Assembly: GCA_030052745.1 (NCBI GenBank)
Contig: JANBVO010000064.1
Span: 62,001 to 126,000 of the forward strand
Reading direction: 5' to 3'
Source: Pleurostoma richardsiae
Taxonomy: Eukaryota > Ascomycota > Sordariomycetes > Calosphaeriales > Pleurostomataceae
Length of the DNA: 64,000 nucleotides
This document shows positions 23,168-33,877 of the stretch, one piece after another. Position 1 is the first letter of the stretch. Each line of letters starts with the position of its first letter. The position numbers and the translations under genes were made by a program. The notes below the pieces were generated by a model. It was not told the DNA's origin. It did no database searches and saw only the letters and a list, made by a program, of their open reading frames with translations.

Positions 23168-25599
23168 GTTGCGTGCGATGTGATCCGGGGAATGATGTTG
23201 TTCAAAACAGGTGACGTATCAATTAATGTTCTGGAGAGAAATAGGAGAACAATCAATCACTTTGGGCGAGGCCAGGGCACACATTCAAATACTGGTGGGA
23301 GCTCAGGCCTCGGAGGAGATCGATGATGTCAGGTTGGCATCTGCGACAGCCGAGAGGCTGTTTTGTTACATCATCTCCCTAGGTCCTCAGGTCGCTGAGG
23401 AAGAAGGCGCCCCGGAGCTTTCGCGCGGCCGCGGCCGAGCAATATTATGGGCTGCCCCGTTCCTATGACGGACGAGTTGGACACGGCTGCCCTCTGCTAT
23501 CCGTATCATCGTCCATTGTCTACCGTGGATTGACCGAACTCGAGCACATCGAAGCGTCAGCCGTGGCGGGTCTACATGCGTCATTGCCGGAGAAGGCAAT
23601 CCGACTACATCGTGCATGTGCATTGGGCGGTCATTATCGATTGTTGGTTCATGATCTGTGTATTGCGAGTGTGAGTAGGTACGCAGTTGGCTTCTCTTCA
23701 TCCCCCCCATAGATCGGGGCACGATGGACACCGGCGATCAATTAACAAGGCGGCTTTTTGTTTGGAAGAACTGCTCTGCGCAAGTGCCCTGACGTCATTG
23801 GCCTATAGATGGAGATTCATGAAATACAGTATGCAGGGTCAGGGAAAGGTGCGACAGGGTCATAAGAAAGATTTCATAGCAGGAGATCAGGGTACTTAAC
23901 TATATGTAGGTGTGGTACGAGTGCTATTTTACAGAATACGTGCGGCGTCGGCGATAATACGGATCACGAACATCGTATTATTAAGGTAATTCCCCACACT
24001 TTTAATCTAATAATAGGTACCTTAAGGTACCTACCTAAGGCAAGACATCCGTGCACCCTACCAACACTGCCAACCTGGGGTAAACTGTCACAGCAATAGG
24101 GAGGGGGCCTGGTGGGGTAGTTACTTACTCCCTAGTTACAGGAAGTGTAACCGTAGCGCCTCCCTCCTTCCCTCACCGTTGTTCAGCCAACGGTGGCCGC
24201 CCCTGGCGAACTCAGCCACATCAACCCCATTTACCAGCAGCAGCTGAGCTGATATAATGTGGTACCCCGTCTGATTGTCTCCTTCTCGCGAACCTGCCTG
24301 ACGTTGGCTGCCTTGGCGTTGGGCGTGCAGACATCTTTCTTGCCATCAATCTCCCATCTTTTATCCCTCGTCTGTCCCTGCAGTTAACGCCGTCTCAGTT
24401 CCAGTTCACAGTGAAGCGGTGCAACGCCCCGCCCTGATTCGCTCTGGGTTCGTGCCCTCCCAAAACTGCCGTCGTCCTTGTAAAGATCACTGTCGCCCTC
24501 GCACCTCCCCCGGCCGCCCCCTGCTACCCAGCCCAGCCTCTTTGCGAATTTTTAGATCATCGACAAGGGACTTGTGCTCCGTACACGACTTCACGTTGTA
24601 CAATACGGTATGTGGCGACGCGGAATGATTGCATCCACTTCACATGTTTGGAGGAGAAGAGGGTCCATTGTGGAAGGAGCCCGAGAGCTGACAAGAGAGG
24701 CACAGACCCAAAGAGAGCGTGTGAGCGGTGAAGATCGAGGGCCTCTTTCTGCGATGCTCGCCGCTGCTTTTCCTTCCAATTTCGCGAGCAGATAAACAAC
24801 TCATCATTTCACGCCACGCCAGCTTAGACAGTGAGAGAAAAAGCCGACTGCAGTGGGCGGGGCAGAATACGAGGAAGCGGAGGATCTGGATCGATACCTG
24901 GATACGAAGCTGACCGGACTTGACTGGCTGGCCAACCAACCCTTGTGCTCAGCTTGGTAGGCTTTTTGCCCCACCGTCGGCCCGCGACTGTCGCCCTGGG
25001 GAACCTAGTTTCAGCCCCTAAACTACGAGACGAATCCCGATCAACCCGTTCAGTCCACAATAGCCTGACCTACCTACGGTCGCACTTCCGGTGGTCTAGC
25101 GCTTGCGGAACACGACTGTGACCATCAACCGTCGTCCCTCACAAAAGAGATACCCGCGCACCGCAACGCACCTAGCTTCGCATGCTGGCGCCTTCTGGTC
25201 TGCAAAATATCACCTGTTAGCGTGCGAGAGCAGGCGCGGTGTCCAAGGTCCTGGACTCGAAACCAGGTTTAGCCTATCAAGGTTCCCCCCTGTCTGCTCG
25301 CAGAGATTCCAACACAGTTGCTGCCGCCCGTCCCACGTCCAAACCGCGATTCTCGTCACTTGTCCCGGTCTCGCTCGGCCATTCTAAGGGCCTGCGCTCA
25401 CGCTCGCTCCTAGCGTTCAGATCGGGCCGTGGACTCCTAACCTTTCCCCTTCCCTGTTTCTGACTGGCTCGTGGGCTGTGCCTCTTTTCTGTCTTTATCT
25501 GCAGACTACTTACTGTACCTCATCCTCCCACACAAATCTCTTGGGAGCCGGCATTCGTTCAGACCGTCAACATCCGGGACCCTCCATCAGGTGCCGATC
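23168..25599. promoter_or_regulatory. Long upstream region of btgC with a 20-bp TAGGTA palindrome
   Basis: This 2.4-kb space separates two divergent genes. A perfect 20-bp palindrome, TAGGTACCTTAAGGTACCTA, lies at 24014-24033. From 24150 to 25590 the DNA is C/T-rich and reads like a long fungal promoter and leader. No coding sequence is supported. Such a long upstream region is often seen in wall-remodelling genes, but regulation is not visible directly. Confidence 0.5.
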
Positions 25600-27984
25600 A
25601 TGGCTCGCCACTCGTTCGAATCCGACCCGGACGAGAGGGAGCCCCTCGAGAACGCGAAGCCCTCCTATCCCGAGCAATCACCCTCGCGACATCAGCGTCA
25701 GTACCAGCAACAACCGCAGCGGTACCAGGAGCAGCAATACTACACGCAGGACGAACCGCCGCAGTATGATGACCTTCATCAGTACCCTACCTCGCCTGCG
25801 CGACCTCCTCGCCCGGGTTCCCACCCCGACTCCTCCTTTAATCGCCTGCGTGCGAATAGACGATACAGCCGAGAACAACCGTCCACGAGCAGACAAGCGC
25901 CATACCTAGCTGCTAGCGCGGGGGCAGCAGTGGCAGCGGCAGCACACCGACGCGACCCAGTCTCTCCAGTCTCACCTCCTCAGCCGCCTCCCCATCGCGA
26001 CGTCGAAGGTCGGTACTGGGGCGCTGAGCTGGGGTATCCGGTGCAGCAGAGCAATATCACGCCAGGTGCGGACAATTTCAGCGAGGCCGCGGGCGGAGGA
26101 ATGGCTGGCATTGCCTACAGTGTTGCAGAGCAGAACGCTAGGGAGAGCGGGTTGGAAGCCGTGCGAGGAGTTCCCTACACCGAAGAGCCCTACCAGGCCG
26201 GGAGTCAGCGTCATCTGGATTCGCATTATGACCACCAGCCACAGCAACAGCATGTTATAGGAGAGGGGAGCGAACAGCAGTATAACGCTGTTCTGGGCGG
26301 CCTTCACCCTTCAACGCACGCCGGTACGAACAGAGGGGATACAGACTCTTACTCAAGCCTTGCAGCGCTGGGTGCTGCGGCGATCCCGCCTGCTGGGGCC
26401 AGGTCACCAGATATGCGAACCCCATCCTCCAGGAGCCCTCACAGTTTCAATACAGACCTGTATCATGATGACCCTTATCAAGGCTATACCGGGATGCCGA
26501 ATCCCTACCTCGGTGTTGTGAACCCAAACGACATCGAGGATGACGGTGACGAAGGCCTCGAGTACGGTAAACGAGGAGCCCGAACGAGCATGCTAAGTCT
26601 GGGCGGCTCTAGCAATCGAAGCCGTCAGAATGGGACATCAGCAGCGGCAGCCGAGACCGCCAAGGCAGCGTCTGCTGGCGGCGTCCTTGGTGCCCTGGGT
26701 GGTCTAGTGGGAAGAACATCGAATGGGCCCGCTGGAAACGGCCAGTACTATGATCCTGTGCACAACATCGACACAGGATACCGGGGTGGGGGCGGGGGAG
26801 CGCATGACCTTCGCAGGCCTGAGATGGAGAAGCCGTCGGAGTGGTTGACGAAGCAGAATCGCAGCTCGAGGAAATGGAAATGGCTCATTCTCGTCGGTGT
26901 CGGTCTCGCGATCGCGGCTGGCATTGCCTGTGGGGTCGTCTTTGGTGTTGTCAAGAAAAACAGTGGCAAGAGCGATAGTTCGTCGGACCAAAGCGCATCT
27001 GGGGATACGACGGCCAACGGTGATCTTAGTATCAACAGCTCAGAGATCCAGAAGCTGCTCAACAACCCAGACCTGCACAAGGTATTCCCCGGCGTTGATT
27101 ACACGCCTCTCAACACTCAGTACCCCGACTGTCTGCGTAACCCGCCGTCCCAGAACAACATCACCAGAGACATGGCTGTTTTGTCACAGCTGACCAATAC
27201 GATTCGGCTGTATGGCACAGATTGCAATCAAACGGAGATGACGATACACGCCATTAAGCGGCTTGAGATGGAAGATACCGTCAAGATCTGGATGGGCGTG
27301 TGGCAGGACAATAACCAGACGACGAATGATCGGCAGCTGGCGCAAATGTGGGACATCCTCGACACCTACGGCGACTCGCCCTTCAAGGGGGTCATCGTCG
27401 CGAATGAGATCCTCTACAGGCAACAGATGACGGCGTCGGAACTGGGCCAACTCCTGTCAAGCGTTCGTTCCAATATTACCGCTAAGGGCATGTCGCTCCC
27501 CGTTGCCACAAGTGATCTAGGCGATGCTCTGACGGCGGAGCTAGTCGAGCAGTCCGACTACGTCATGGCCAACATCCACCCCTTCTTTGGCGGCGTGAAT
27601 GCCGAAGATGCCGCCTCCTGGACCTGGACCTTCTGGGAAACTCACAATGGACCCTTCTTCAAGTCGGACACGTCCAAGAACGTTATCAGCGAGACAGGAT
27701 GGCCGAGCCAAGGAGGCACGGACTGCGGGACCACATCTATAACGGACTGCCCGGACGCTGCAGTGGCCGGCATCGACGAGCTCAACCAGTTCATGGATGA
27801 TTGGGTGTGCGCAGCGCTCACCAACGGGACGGAGTATTTTTGGTTCGAGGCTTTCGACGAACCATGGAAGATCCAGTTCGACACGGGGGACCAGAACTGG
27901 GAGGATCATTGGGGTTTGATGGACGTGAATCGGAACCTGAAGAAGGGCGTCAAGATCCCGGACTGTGACGGCAAGACAGTATAA
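25600..27984 (+). CDS. btgC: GH17 glucan endo-1,3-beta-glucosidase, BtgC type
   Basis: A single exon of 794 residues, starting MARHSFESDPDEREPLENAK. Residues 1 to about 420 are a hydrophilic cytosolic region rich in Gln, Pro, Tyr and Ser. A single membrane span follows (WLILVGVGLAIAAGIACGVV), flanked by Lys, giving a type II orientation. The outer domain is a GH17 catalytic barrel: the acid/base Glu lies in VIVANEILYRQQ and the nucleophile Glu in VISETGWPSQGG. N-glycosylation sequons are frequent in the outer part. This architecture matches BtgC of Aspergillus and other fungi, a membrane-anchored enzyme that cuts and remodels wall beta-1,3-glucan. The frame is open upstream of the chosen ATG, but the N-terminus given matches the family start. 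Confidence 0.93.
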   Translation: MARHSFESDPDEREPLENAKPSYPEQSPSRHQRQYQQQPQRYQEQQYYTQDEPPQYDDLHQYPTSPARPPRPGSHPDSSFNRLRANRRYSREQPSTSRQAPYLAASAGAAVAAAAHRRDPVSPVSPPQPPPHRDVEGRYWGAELGYPVQQSNITPGADNFSEAAGGGMAGIAYSVAEQNARESGLEAVRGVPYTEEPYQAGSQRHLDSHYDHQPQQQHVIGEGSEQQYNAVLGGLHPSTHAGTNRGDTDSYSSLAALGAAAIPPAGARSPDMRTPSSRSPHSFNTDLYHDDPYQGYTGMPNPYLGVVNPNDIEDDGDEGLEYGKRGARTSMLSLGGSSNRSRQNGTSAAAAETAKAASAGGVLGALGGLVGRTSNGPAGNGQYYDPVHNIDTGYRGGGGGAHDLRRPEMEKPSEWLTKQNRSSRKWKWLILVGVGLAIAAGIACGVVFGVVKKNSGKSDSSSDQSASGDTTANGDLSINSSEIQKLLNNPDLHKVFPGVDYTPLNTQYPDCLRNPPSQNNITRDMAVLSQLTNTIRLYGTDCNQTEMTIHAIKRLEMEDTVKIWMGVWQDNNQTTNDRQLAQMWDILDTYGDSPFKGVIVANEILYRQQMTASELGQLLSSVRSNITAKGMSLPVATSDLGDALTAELVEQSDYVMANIHPFFGGVNAEDAASWTWTFWETHNGPFFKSDTSKNVISETGWPSQGGTDCGTTSITDCPDAAVAGIDELNQFMDDWVCAALTNGTEYFWFEAFDEPWKIQFDTGDQNWEDHWGLMDVNRNLKKGVKIPDCDGKTV

Positions 27985-28896
27985 CGACATCTGCGGCGAA
28001 AATCTCCACGGCGGCTGAAGCGTCGATAAGCCTGTATGATGGCGCTTAGTCGGCTCCAGTGTGAGGGTCTGTAAGAGTCACGAGCGGCTTTGGGATGGAT
28101 GTGTTATGTGCACTGGATCGGGTGTATATCCCGGCGAGTGGCGCGCATGGAATATGACTGGGCAGGCTCACACGGAGGACGAGACCCCGAAGCAGGACGG
28201 TGCATCCCATTACAAGGGCCTTCTAGGCGGCGGCGTTTTGGTTGATTTCGAATGCTATGACTGCTGCGATACCTATGCAGCTATCTTGTATGTAACATGC
28301 CGAACGGCTAAGGGAGGTACCCAACCGCTCATGTAACGATGCCGAATAGAGACGAGGCCCTGCTGTGGCGTGGCAGGCGCCATTAGATTGCGACATAAAC
28401 TTCCTCACCGTACAAGTGCCGGCGCGTGCAATGGCATTTCTCGCAATAGTAGAAACACGCTGAAGCCGGCAACGGGAGCTCTGGCGAGTGACGCATGTAA
28501 CTCACGAGGTTGCTAATGAGCCAGGTAATAACCGCAGCCAACGTCAGCCTCCACATTTATCTAAGGTAGTTACGCTAGGTACCTAGCACTAACGTTAGTA
28601 CCCGCCGGGTAAAATGGTGCCGTTCCTTAAACTGTCGTTACTGTGTAAAGGCATAACTATCGTGACGTCACGATGAAGCTTACACGGGGCAGAACAGGGG
28701 GGACAGAACAGGTGATGATGCTGCCGCCATAAGGGATCAGACGCGACCCTCGCGATTGGGGCATATACAAGCCTCCTCAACGTCCACAAGTCTCAGCTGC
28801 GCAGCTTAATGGGCGAAAGAAGCTGATCAATTCCACTACAAGCGCACATCTAAGCAGCTGTGAGTTAAGACGAATGTTCACGGACCATCCACTTCG
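27985..28896. other. Intergenic region with GCTAGGTACCTAGC palindrome
   Basis: This holds the btgC 3' end and the next promoter. A 14-bp perfect palindrome, GCTAGGTACCTAGC, lies at 28574-28587 within a TAGGTA-type cluster. No gene is seen. Confidence 0.45.
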
Positions 28897-30106
28897 ATGA
28901 CGGTCACCACGCGAGGAGGAGAGAAAGCCGCTGTTGCGGCAAGCGAGGCGGGCACCGGTGACAAGCGCAAACTTGACACGAGCGGCTCCCCACCAGCCCC
29001 TAAAGCAAGGAAGAAGGAGGACGAGGAGCAGCGGGGAGGCCTAGGGAACGAGCAAACCAGCAGAGACGACCGCCCAGTGAAGGACGAAGAGAGGCAGAGT
29101 GACAAGAATGAGCAGGAGGAGCCGCTGTCGAAGTCGGTTAGACGTGCTGCAGCTGGCGAGAGCGCCGTCGAACCTCACGCACGCGTGGGCTCCATGCCCT
29201 CTAACATACTCGAAAAGGGCATCATCTACTTCTTCTTCCGCGGCCGGGTCAACGTTGACGAGCCACAAGGGGTTGGCGATATTGCTCGAAGCTACATTGT
29301 TCTGCGGCCAGTAGATAAGGACGCCAAGCTTGGCCGTGGTCCAATCGGCGATGCTGGGAATAGCCGCTTGTGCGCCATCCCGAAGAAGACTCTTCCACAG
29401 AGCGGCAGAGACAGATGGATTGCATTCGTCGAGAAGGCTGGCACTTCTTTTGATACCCTCAAGGAAACCTTCTTGACTTCCAGTGACTATGCCACCAAGA
29501 CATCTGGCACAAGCCACCGGCCGGCCGCGACCCCCGTGGGTGAAGGCGTCTATGCAATCACTAGCACGGGCAGGGAGAGCCACTTGGCGTACATGTTGAC
29601 CATTCCCGAAAAGCTGGGCGAGGTGCAGAGGGAGATCGGCCTCAAGGAGAAGGGCAGCTTTATCATCAGTACCCGCAACCCAGAATATCCTGCTCCTAAG
29701 ACTGCTCAACTGCCCGGCGCGCCAGAATATCCCAAGGGGTAAGTCAAGCCAGTGTCACTGGCAAAGTCTAGAACCCCAATCGGACTTACACTTACATATT
29801 CCCGACCGCAGTGTTATAGACGAGTTTCGATCCTTGCGTTGGCTTCCTACCAAGCCGAAGCATCTTGATTTCGCGAAGGCCCAATTTCTCCTGATTGGCG
29901 AGTCATCCGGTATACGGAAGGCGGTGGAGCCAACTGATGAGGACAAGAAAGACCCAGCCAAGGACGAGCCTGTTGATGAGTTGGAAAATCTGGAGGACGA
30001 GGATAAGCAGCGAATGGCGCACCTGAGCAATGATGATTCCGAAGCCATCTTCGCCGACCTCGAAACTCGAGCTAAGGACTACCCCAAGTTGCAGACAACC
30101 TTCTGA
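28897..30106 (+). CDS. Conserved fungal protein commonly annotated 'BTB domain transcription factor'
   Basis: Two exons are read: 28897-29738 and 29812-30106 (73-bp intron, phase 2), about 378 residues. The first 100 residues are charged and disordered, with a basic cluster (APKARKKEDEEQ) that could act as a nuclear signal. The conserved core follows: EKGIIYFFFRGRVNVDE, IARSYIVLRPV, GNSRLCAIPKK and YAITSTGRESHLAYML. The C-terminus ends RAKDYPKLQTTF. Homologues throughout filamentous ascomycetes carry the label 'BTB domain transcription factor', but I see no BTB fold or DNA-binding motif here, so that name may be inherited. Its true function is unknown. The splice joins EYPKG to VIDEFRSLRW, which fits the family. 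Confidence 0.85.
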
Positions 30107-31439
30107 GCTTCCATTATTTTCTCCCAACGCCCATCTTGTCTACTATTTCAATCCCGACAAAACGTCGCTGGGGCGGATAGCGGCCTTCTGCCAAGACTCT
30201 GCGCAGCCGATCGGATCGCCCCCTCGGGAGAGCCTGCGATGTGAGTAGATTTTGATACGGTCTTGTTTCATCTTTCCTTGTGTCTTTCTTAAGTTCTCGG
30301 AAGGGTTAAACTTGGTGATAAGCTACTTGTTATTCTTGACATGGCACAGGCTACCAGTAATTACGTCTACCGTCACTCTAACTCCAGCTACCCATCCAGT
30401 ATGCTGTTGACGTGTCTTTGTCAAAGTTCATAAGACCGAATTGCCCAATACTAGTCCGGTTTTCAAGGGTGCCAGTGTGTGTGTTTGTTGGTCGGCAAGT
30501 GTTGTCACATAATGATCTCTTATGGTTGCGCCACTGCTTCTCGCCGGCCGCCATCGCATAGGAGTTGCGAAACAATTACGGAGGAGGCAAAGTCTACTGC
30601 ACCTAATATACGCCTGGGACCTTGTATTTCCACATTCGAGTTAACCTCAAGCTAGTTAGTCTGTGGCTTGAGGAAGAGAGCTTCGTGTTGTTGCCTAGGA
30701 TCGGTTCACAAACGGTTGGCGCACACCTTTCCGCCTGTATCGACACGAGCGGATCCCGGTAGAGGACGCTACCGTGTTGCGGAAAGCTGAATCTTCGGCG
30801 CTCGACTCTCGTGAATAACAGAAGAAATGCCGCTGTAGCAATGGGAAGTCTTTCGAGCTGCGACCAAGAGACGGCTTGGCCTACTCCGACTGCGGCACTC
30901 CGGGGTATCCGAAACCCCTGTTGCGACCTCCGCCCTTCAATAGTCTTTGTACGACTTCGACTGTCAGTAGTTGTACTTTGGATGAATTCGCTGTGAGCCA
31001 GCCCTCATGTGAGAGCATCATTATTTGCTTAGAGTGGCCATTTCAGGCCCTGCTTCGCCTTGGTGCTGCGATCTTTACTCTTCTCCTGAATCTCAGTGGT
31101 GGGTCAAACGATAGGTCGTAGTCTTTACGTCTTGACTATCTTTGGTTATCTAGACCTGACACTCTTAGAGACTGATGTTCCAACCTGAACGAGCGCGCGA
31201 TACAAGCTGGTATGGCCGAAGGAAAGAGGCTGAGCATGGCGCTGCAAGTAGAGAAGCTGCGGCAGTTTCTTACAACAGCGCGGACGAAGCAGCAGCAGTC
31301 GCCGCAGACGAATCCTGCCAGGAAACGATGTAGAACGGCGAACTTCTTGCCTATATTCAGGTAAATGGTTCGTTTACATTATTCTTCAACTCCTAATACG
31401 CAGATTCGTCGCCTTGACCAACACAAGGCAGGCTCTTAC
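30107..31439. other. Intergenic region, no intact gene
   Basis: Holds the 3' end of the preceding gene and DNA upstream of a transporter pseudogene. A short coding-like stretch starts at 31213 (about 50 codons, Gln/Arg/Lys-rich) but has no recognised homology. Otherwise nothing is identified. Confidence 0.35.
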
Positions 31440-32540
31440 TGATTCGGATCACGAACAAAGGGAAGTAGTGAATACTTTCGGGTTTGCCAGACATACTATG
31501 AAATCCCATGCCAAGATATTTAACTCCTGATACCATCTCCCGGATCACCTCCACGTAGTCATTCCTGTTACTCTTCGTTGGCATCGTCTCTGGGCCGCTG
31601 TACGATGCCAGGAAGTTCCGTATTCTCGTGACGACTGGCACTGTCATGGTAAGCCTTGGGTTCCTCGCGAATAGCTTCTGCACGCATTACTGGCAGCTTC
31701 TTCTCGATCAAGATCTCTGTATCGGCAGTGGCACAGGGTTTATGTTTGTGCCGTCGCTTGCGCTTCTGCCACGGTACTTCACGACCAAGAGCGCCGTTGC
31801 TAATGGTATTCACCACCTCCGGCGATAGCTTGGGTTGGGACTGTGTATCCGCTCATCTTCCAGTGCCTCCTCTCGAAGTTGGGGTTTGCCTGGAACAATC
31901 GAGTTTTTTGCATTGGTGTCGTTCGCTGTGTGCACCTTTGCTCCTGCGGCGCGGCGACCAAGGGAAGAGCCTCGCGCAATCCGATTACTAGTCAATGTAA
32001 AGGCACTGAAAGAGGTTCCTACTGCCTGCACATGTCCGCCGTGTTTTAGAGCAATGTAGGTTACTTTGGCCCTGTGTTTTACTTGCCTTACGTTCTCGGG
32101 CAGAGGTTGTCCGCTGCAACGCTCGCCGTCTACCTTGTTGCTATTCTCAACACGGCGTACGGCGTCTGTCACATTGCGCCGGTTATTGTAACGGCCAGGT
32201 ACGGCTCCATCAGCATGATCAGTGCGATAGCTGCCACCATCGTCACCCAGTGCTGGCTGAGTGTATACACCGGGGTCGGGAACGTCATCCTGCCATTGTC
32301 TATGCTCTGGTTACTGGGAGACTCATCTCGCTTTCGACACCGGTGCTAGTGAGCATCACCCTTGAAATTGGCAGGGTCGATACGCGTATGGACATGGTGT
32401 CTCTGGTGAATGCTTTTGACTCAAATTGTGGGCCTTCCATCTGCCGTGCCATTCTGAAGACCACCAGGAGCTATCTGGTCATCCAGCTATTCTCTGGGCT
32501 TTCTCTGGCTATCACAGCACTGCTGCTGCTGTGTCTTTGA
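31440..32540 (+). pseudogene. Monocarboxylate-transporter-like MFS permease, decayed
   Basis: Transporter fragments appear in order but in different plus-strand frames: a piece like the family's FGVFQTYYE near 31480, then GIVSGPLYDARKF and GSGTGFMFVPSLALLPRYF (31580-31800), GYFGPVFYLPYVLGQRLSA and AVYLVAILNTAYG (32060-32160), SMISAIAATIVTQCWLS (32210-32265), then LISLSTPVLVSITLEIGR and SYLVIQLFSGLSLAITALLL (to 32540). These correspond in sequence to helices of MCT-type major facilitator proteins. No single frame spans them: there are several frame changes and at least two in-frame stops, not explained by GT-AG introns. The N-terminal start is not found. Interpreted as a relatively young pseudogene, since the peptide segments remain well preserved. 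Confidence 0.75.
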
Positions 32541-33877
32541 GTTTACCAGGACTACTGGGTGTTCTGCATGGAGATCTGACCATGCGCCGGATGGAGAATT
32601 TCAAGTTGACCAACCTCCATCTTCCGAGAACAATTTAGTATAAGTATACTCTGGACAGCCAATTTAGATTTTTGAGGCAGGCTGAAGAAGGATATTTGCG
32701 AGAATCTCTTGAGCGATTGACTTAGATATCGAGGTTGTATGGCTGCAGGAGCGCGGTCATAGTCAAGTTGTCCATCAGCAGCGTGGTAATTATGCAATGG
32801 CCAGTGATCTGATAGGTTACTCCAAGAAACCCTCAAGATGTGACAGCATCGTAGTGTCGAACGCCATGCTATGATGGAATACCTGAAAGGAGTAAGTGTG
32901 GCTCCGAGAAGAGATGACGAATTCTAGAGCCGACGATAAGCCTTGGACATGACTTCTGCGGACATGGTTTTAAGCTGCAGTTCCTCTCGTCTATATAGTA
33001 CGATCGGTTTGCTGGCTTTCATTGGCACCGACAATCTGGACGATCAGAGTCTATGAAAAGCTGACAGCGTATTCGATCATAGACTGAATGCAAAGCCAGA
33101 GGCTGTACTCTTCTTGTAGAGCCGACTAAGTCAAAGGAATGCCTGCTTTAGGGACCAGGCGACGACTGTATAAAGATAGCAGCCTGCAGGAACGCCTCGC
33201 CTCCTGTGGTGAACAGAGGACGGAGCCCACTTAACAGACTCTGGTGTTACACTGAGGTATAAGATCCCTGAAACAAAAGAAGGAGGATATATGGGGAGCT
33301 AGGCCTTTCGTACTATTGTGTAACAATAGAAGACAGAAGCTGACGGCTATCGAATAAGATAGGTGAGCCTGAGGCTTACCTCCCAATACGCCAAGGAAGT
33401 GCGTTTTGCCTGAAGACGCTTCACAGGTATGCCAGCTTGCCTCTACAGGGCATGAGAATATCTCTAGCTTCCCTACCTACGAGTTTCTGTAGATCCTAAT
33501 AGTATATCTGCCCCTATCAGCTGTTGTATCTCTTGGTACTCTGTCATGTTGCGCACTGATGTCTCCGCAAATGTACTTATGAGAACCATGCTCATAGCGT
33601 TCGTCGATACTAGTACGAGGCCTACTTTCACTCTTCGAGTCTCACTCTATACTAAACGTCGGAGGAAGGCACGCAAAACATAAAATTCTACGCCTAAAGA
33701 GGGAGGGACTCATTTGTGCCGTCCGACATTCGCACCTTCTACGACTATGGCTGTCTAGTGCAAAATCTCCATCGTCATTGTGACCGGGGGCGGGAAACCG
33801 CCCTAGACACAAAAGATTAGTACTGAGCTAGTGCCAAATTCCCGCCTGAGGAAGTAGAATAGCTTTAAAGCCAGCGT
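32541..33877. other. Intergenic region, no gene recognised
   Basis: Downstream of the transporter pseudogene and of the phosphoesterase gene's 3' end. Stops are dense on both strands and there are no long frames. Composition suggests decayed sequence, but no repeat or gene could be named. Confidence 0.35.

Noticed and set aside
31213-31365. Short coding-like stretch as N-terminus of the transporter pseudogene
   Set aside because: Gln/Arg/Lys-rich with no membrane helix; does not resemble the start of MCT-type transporters.
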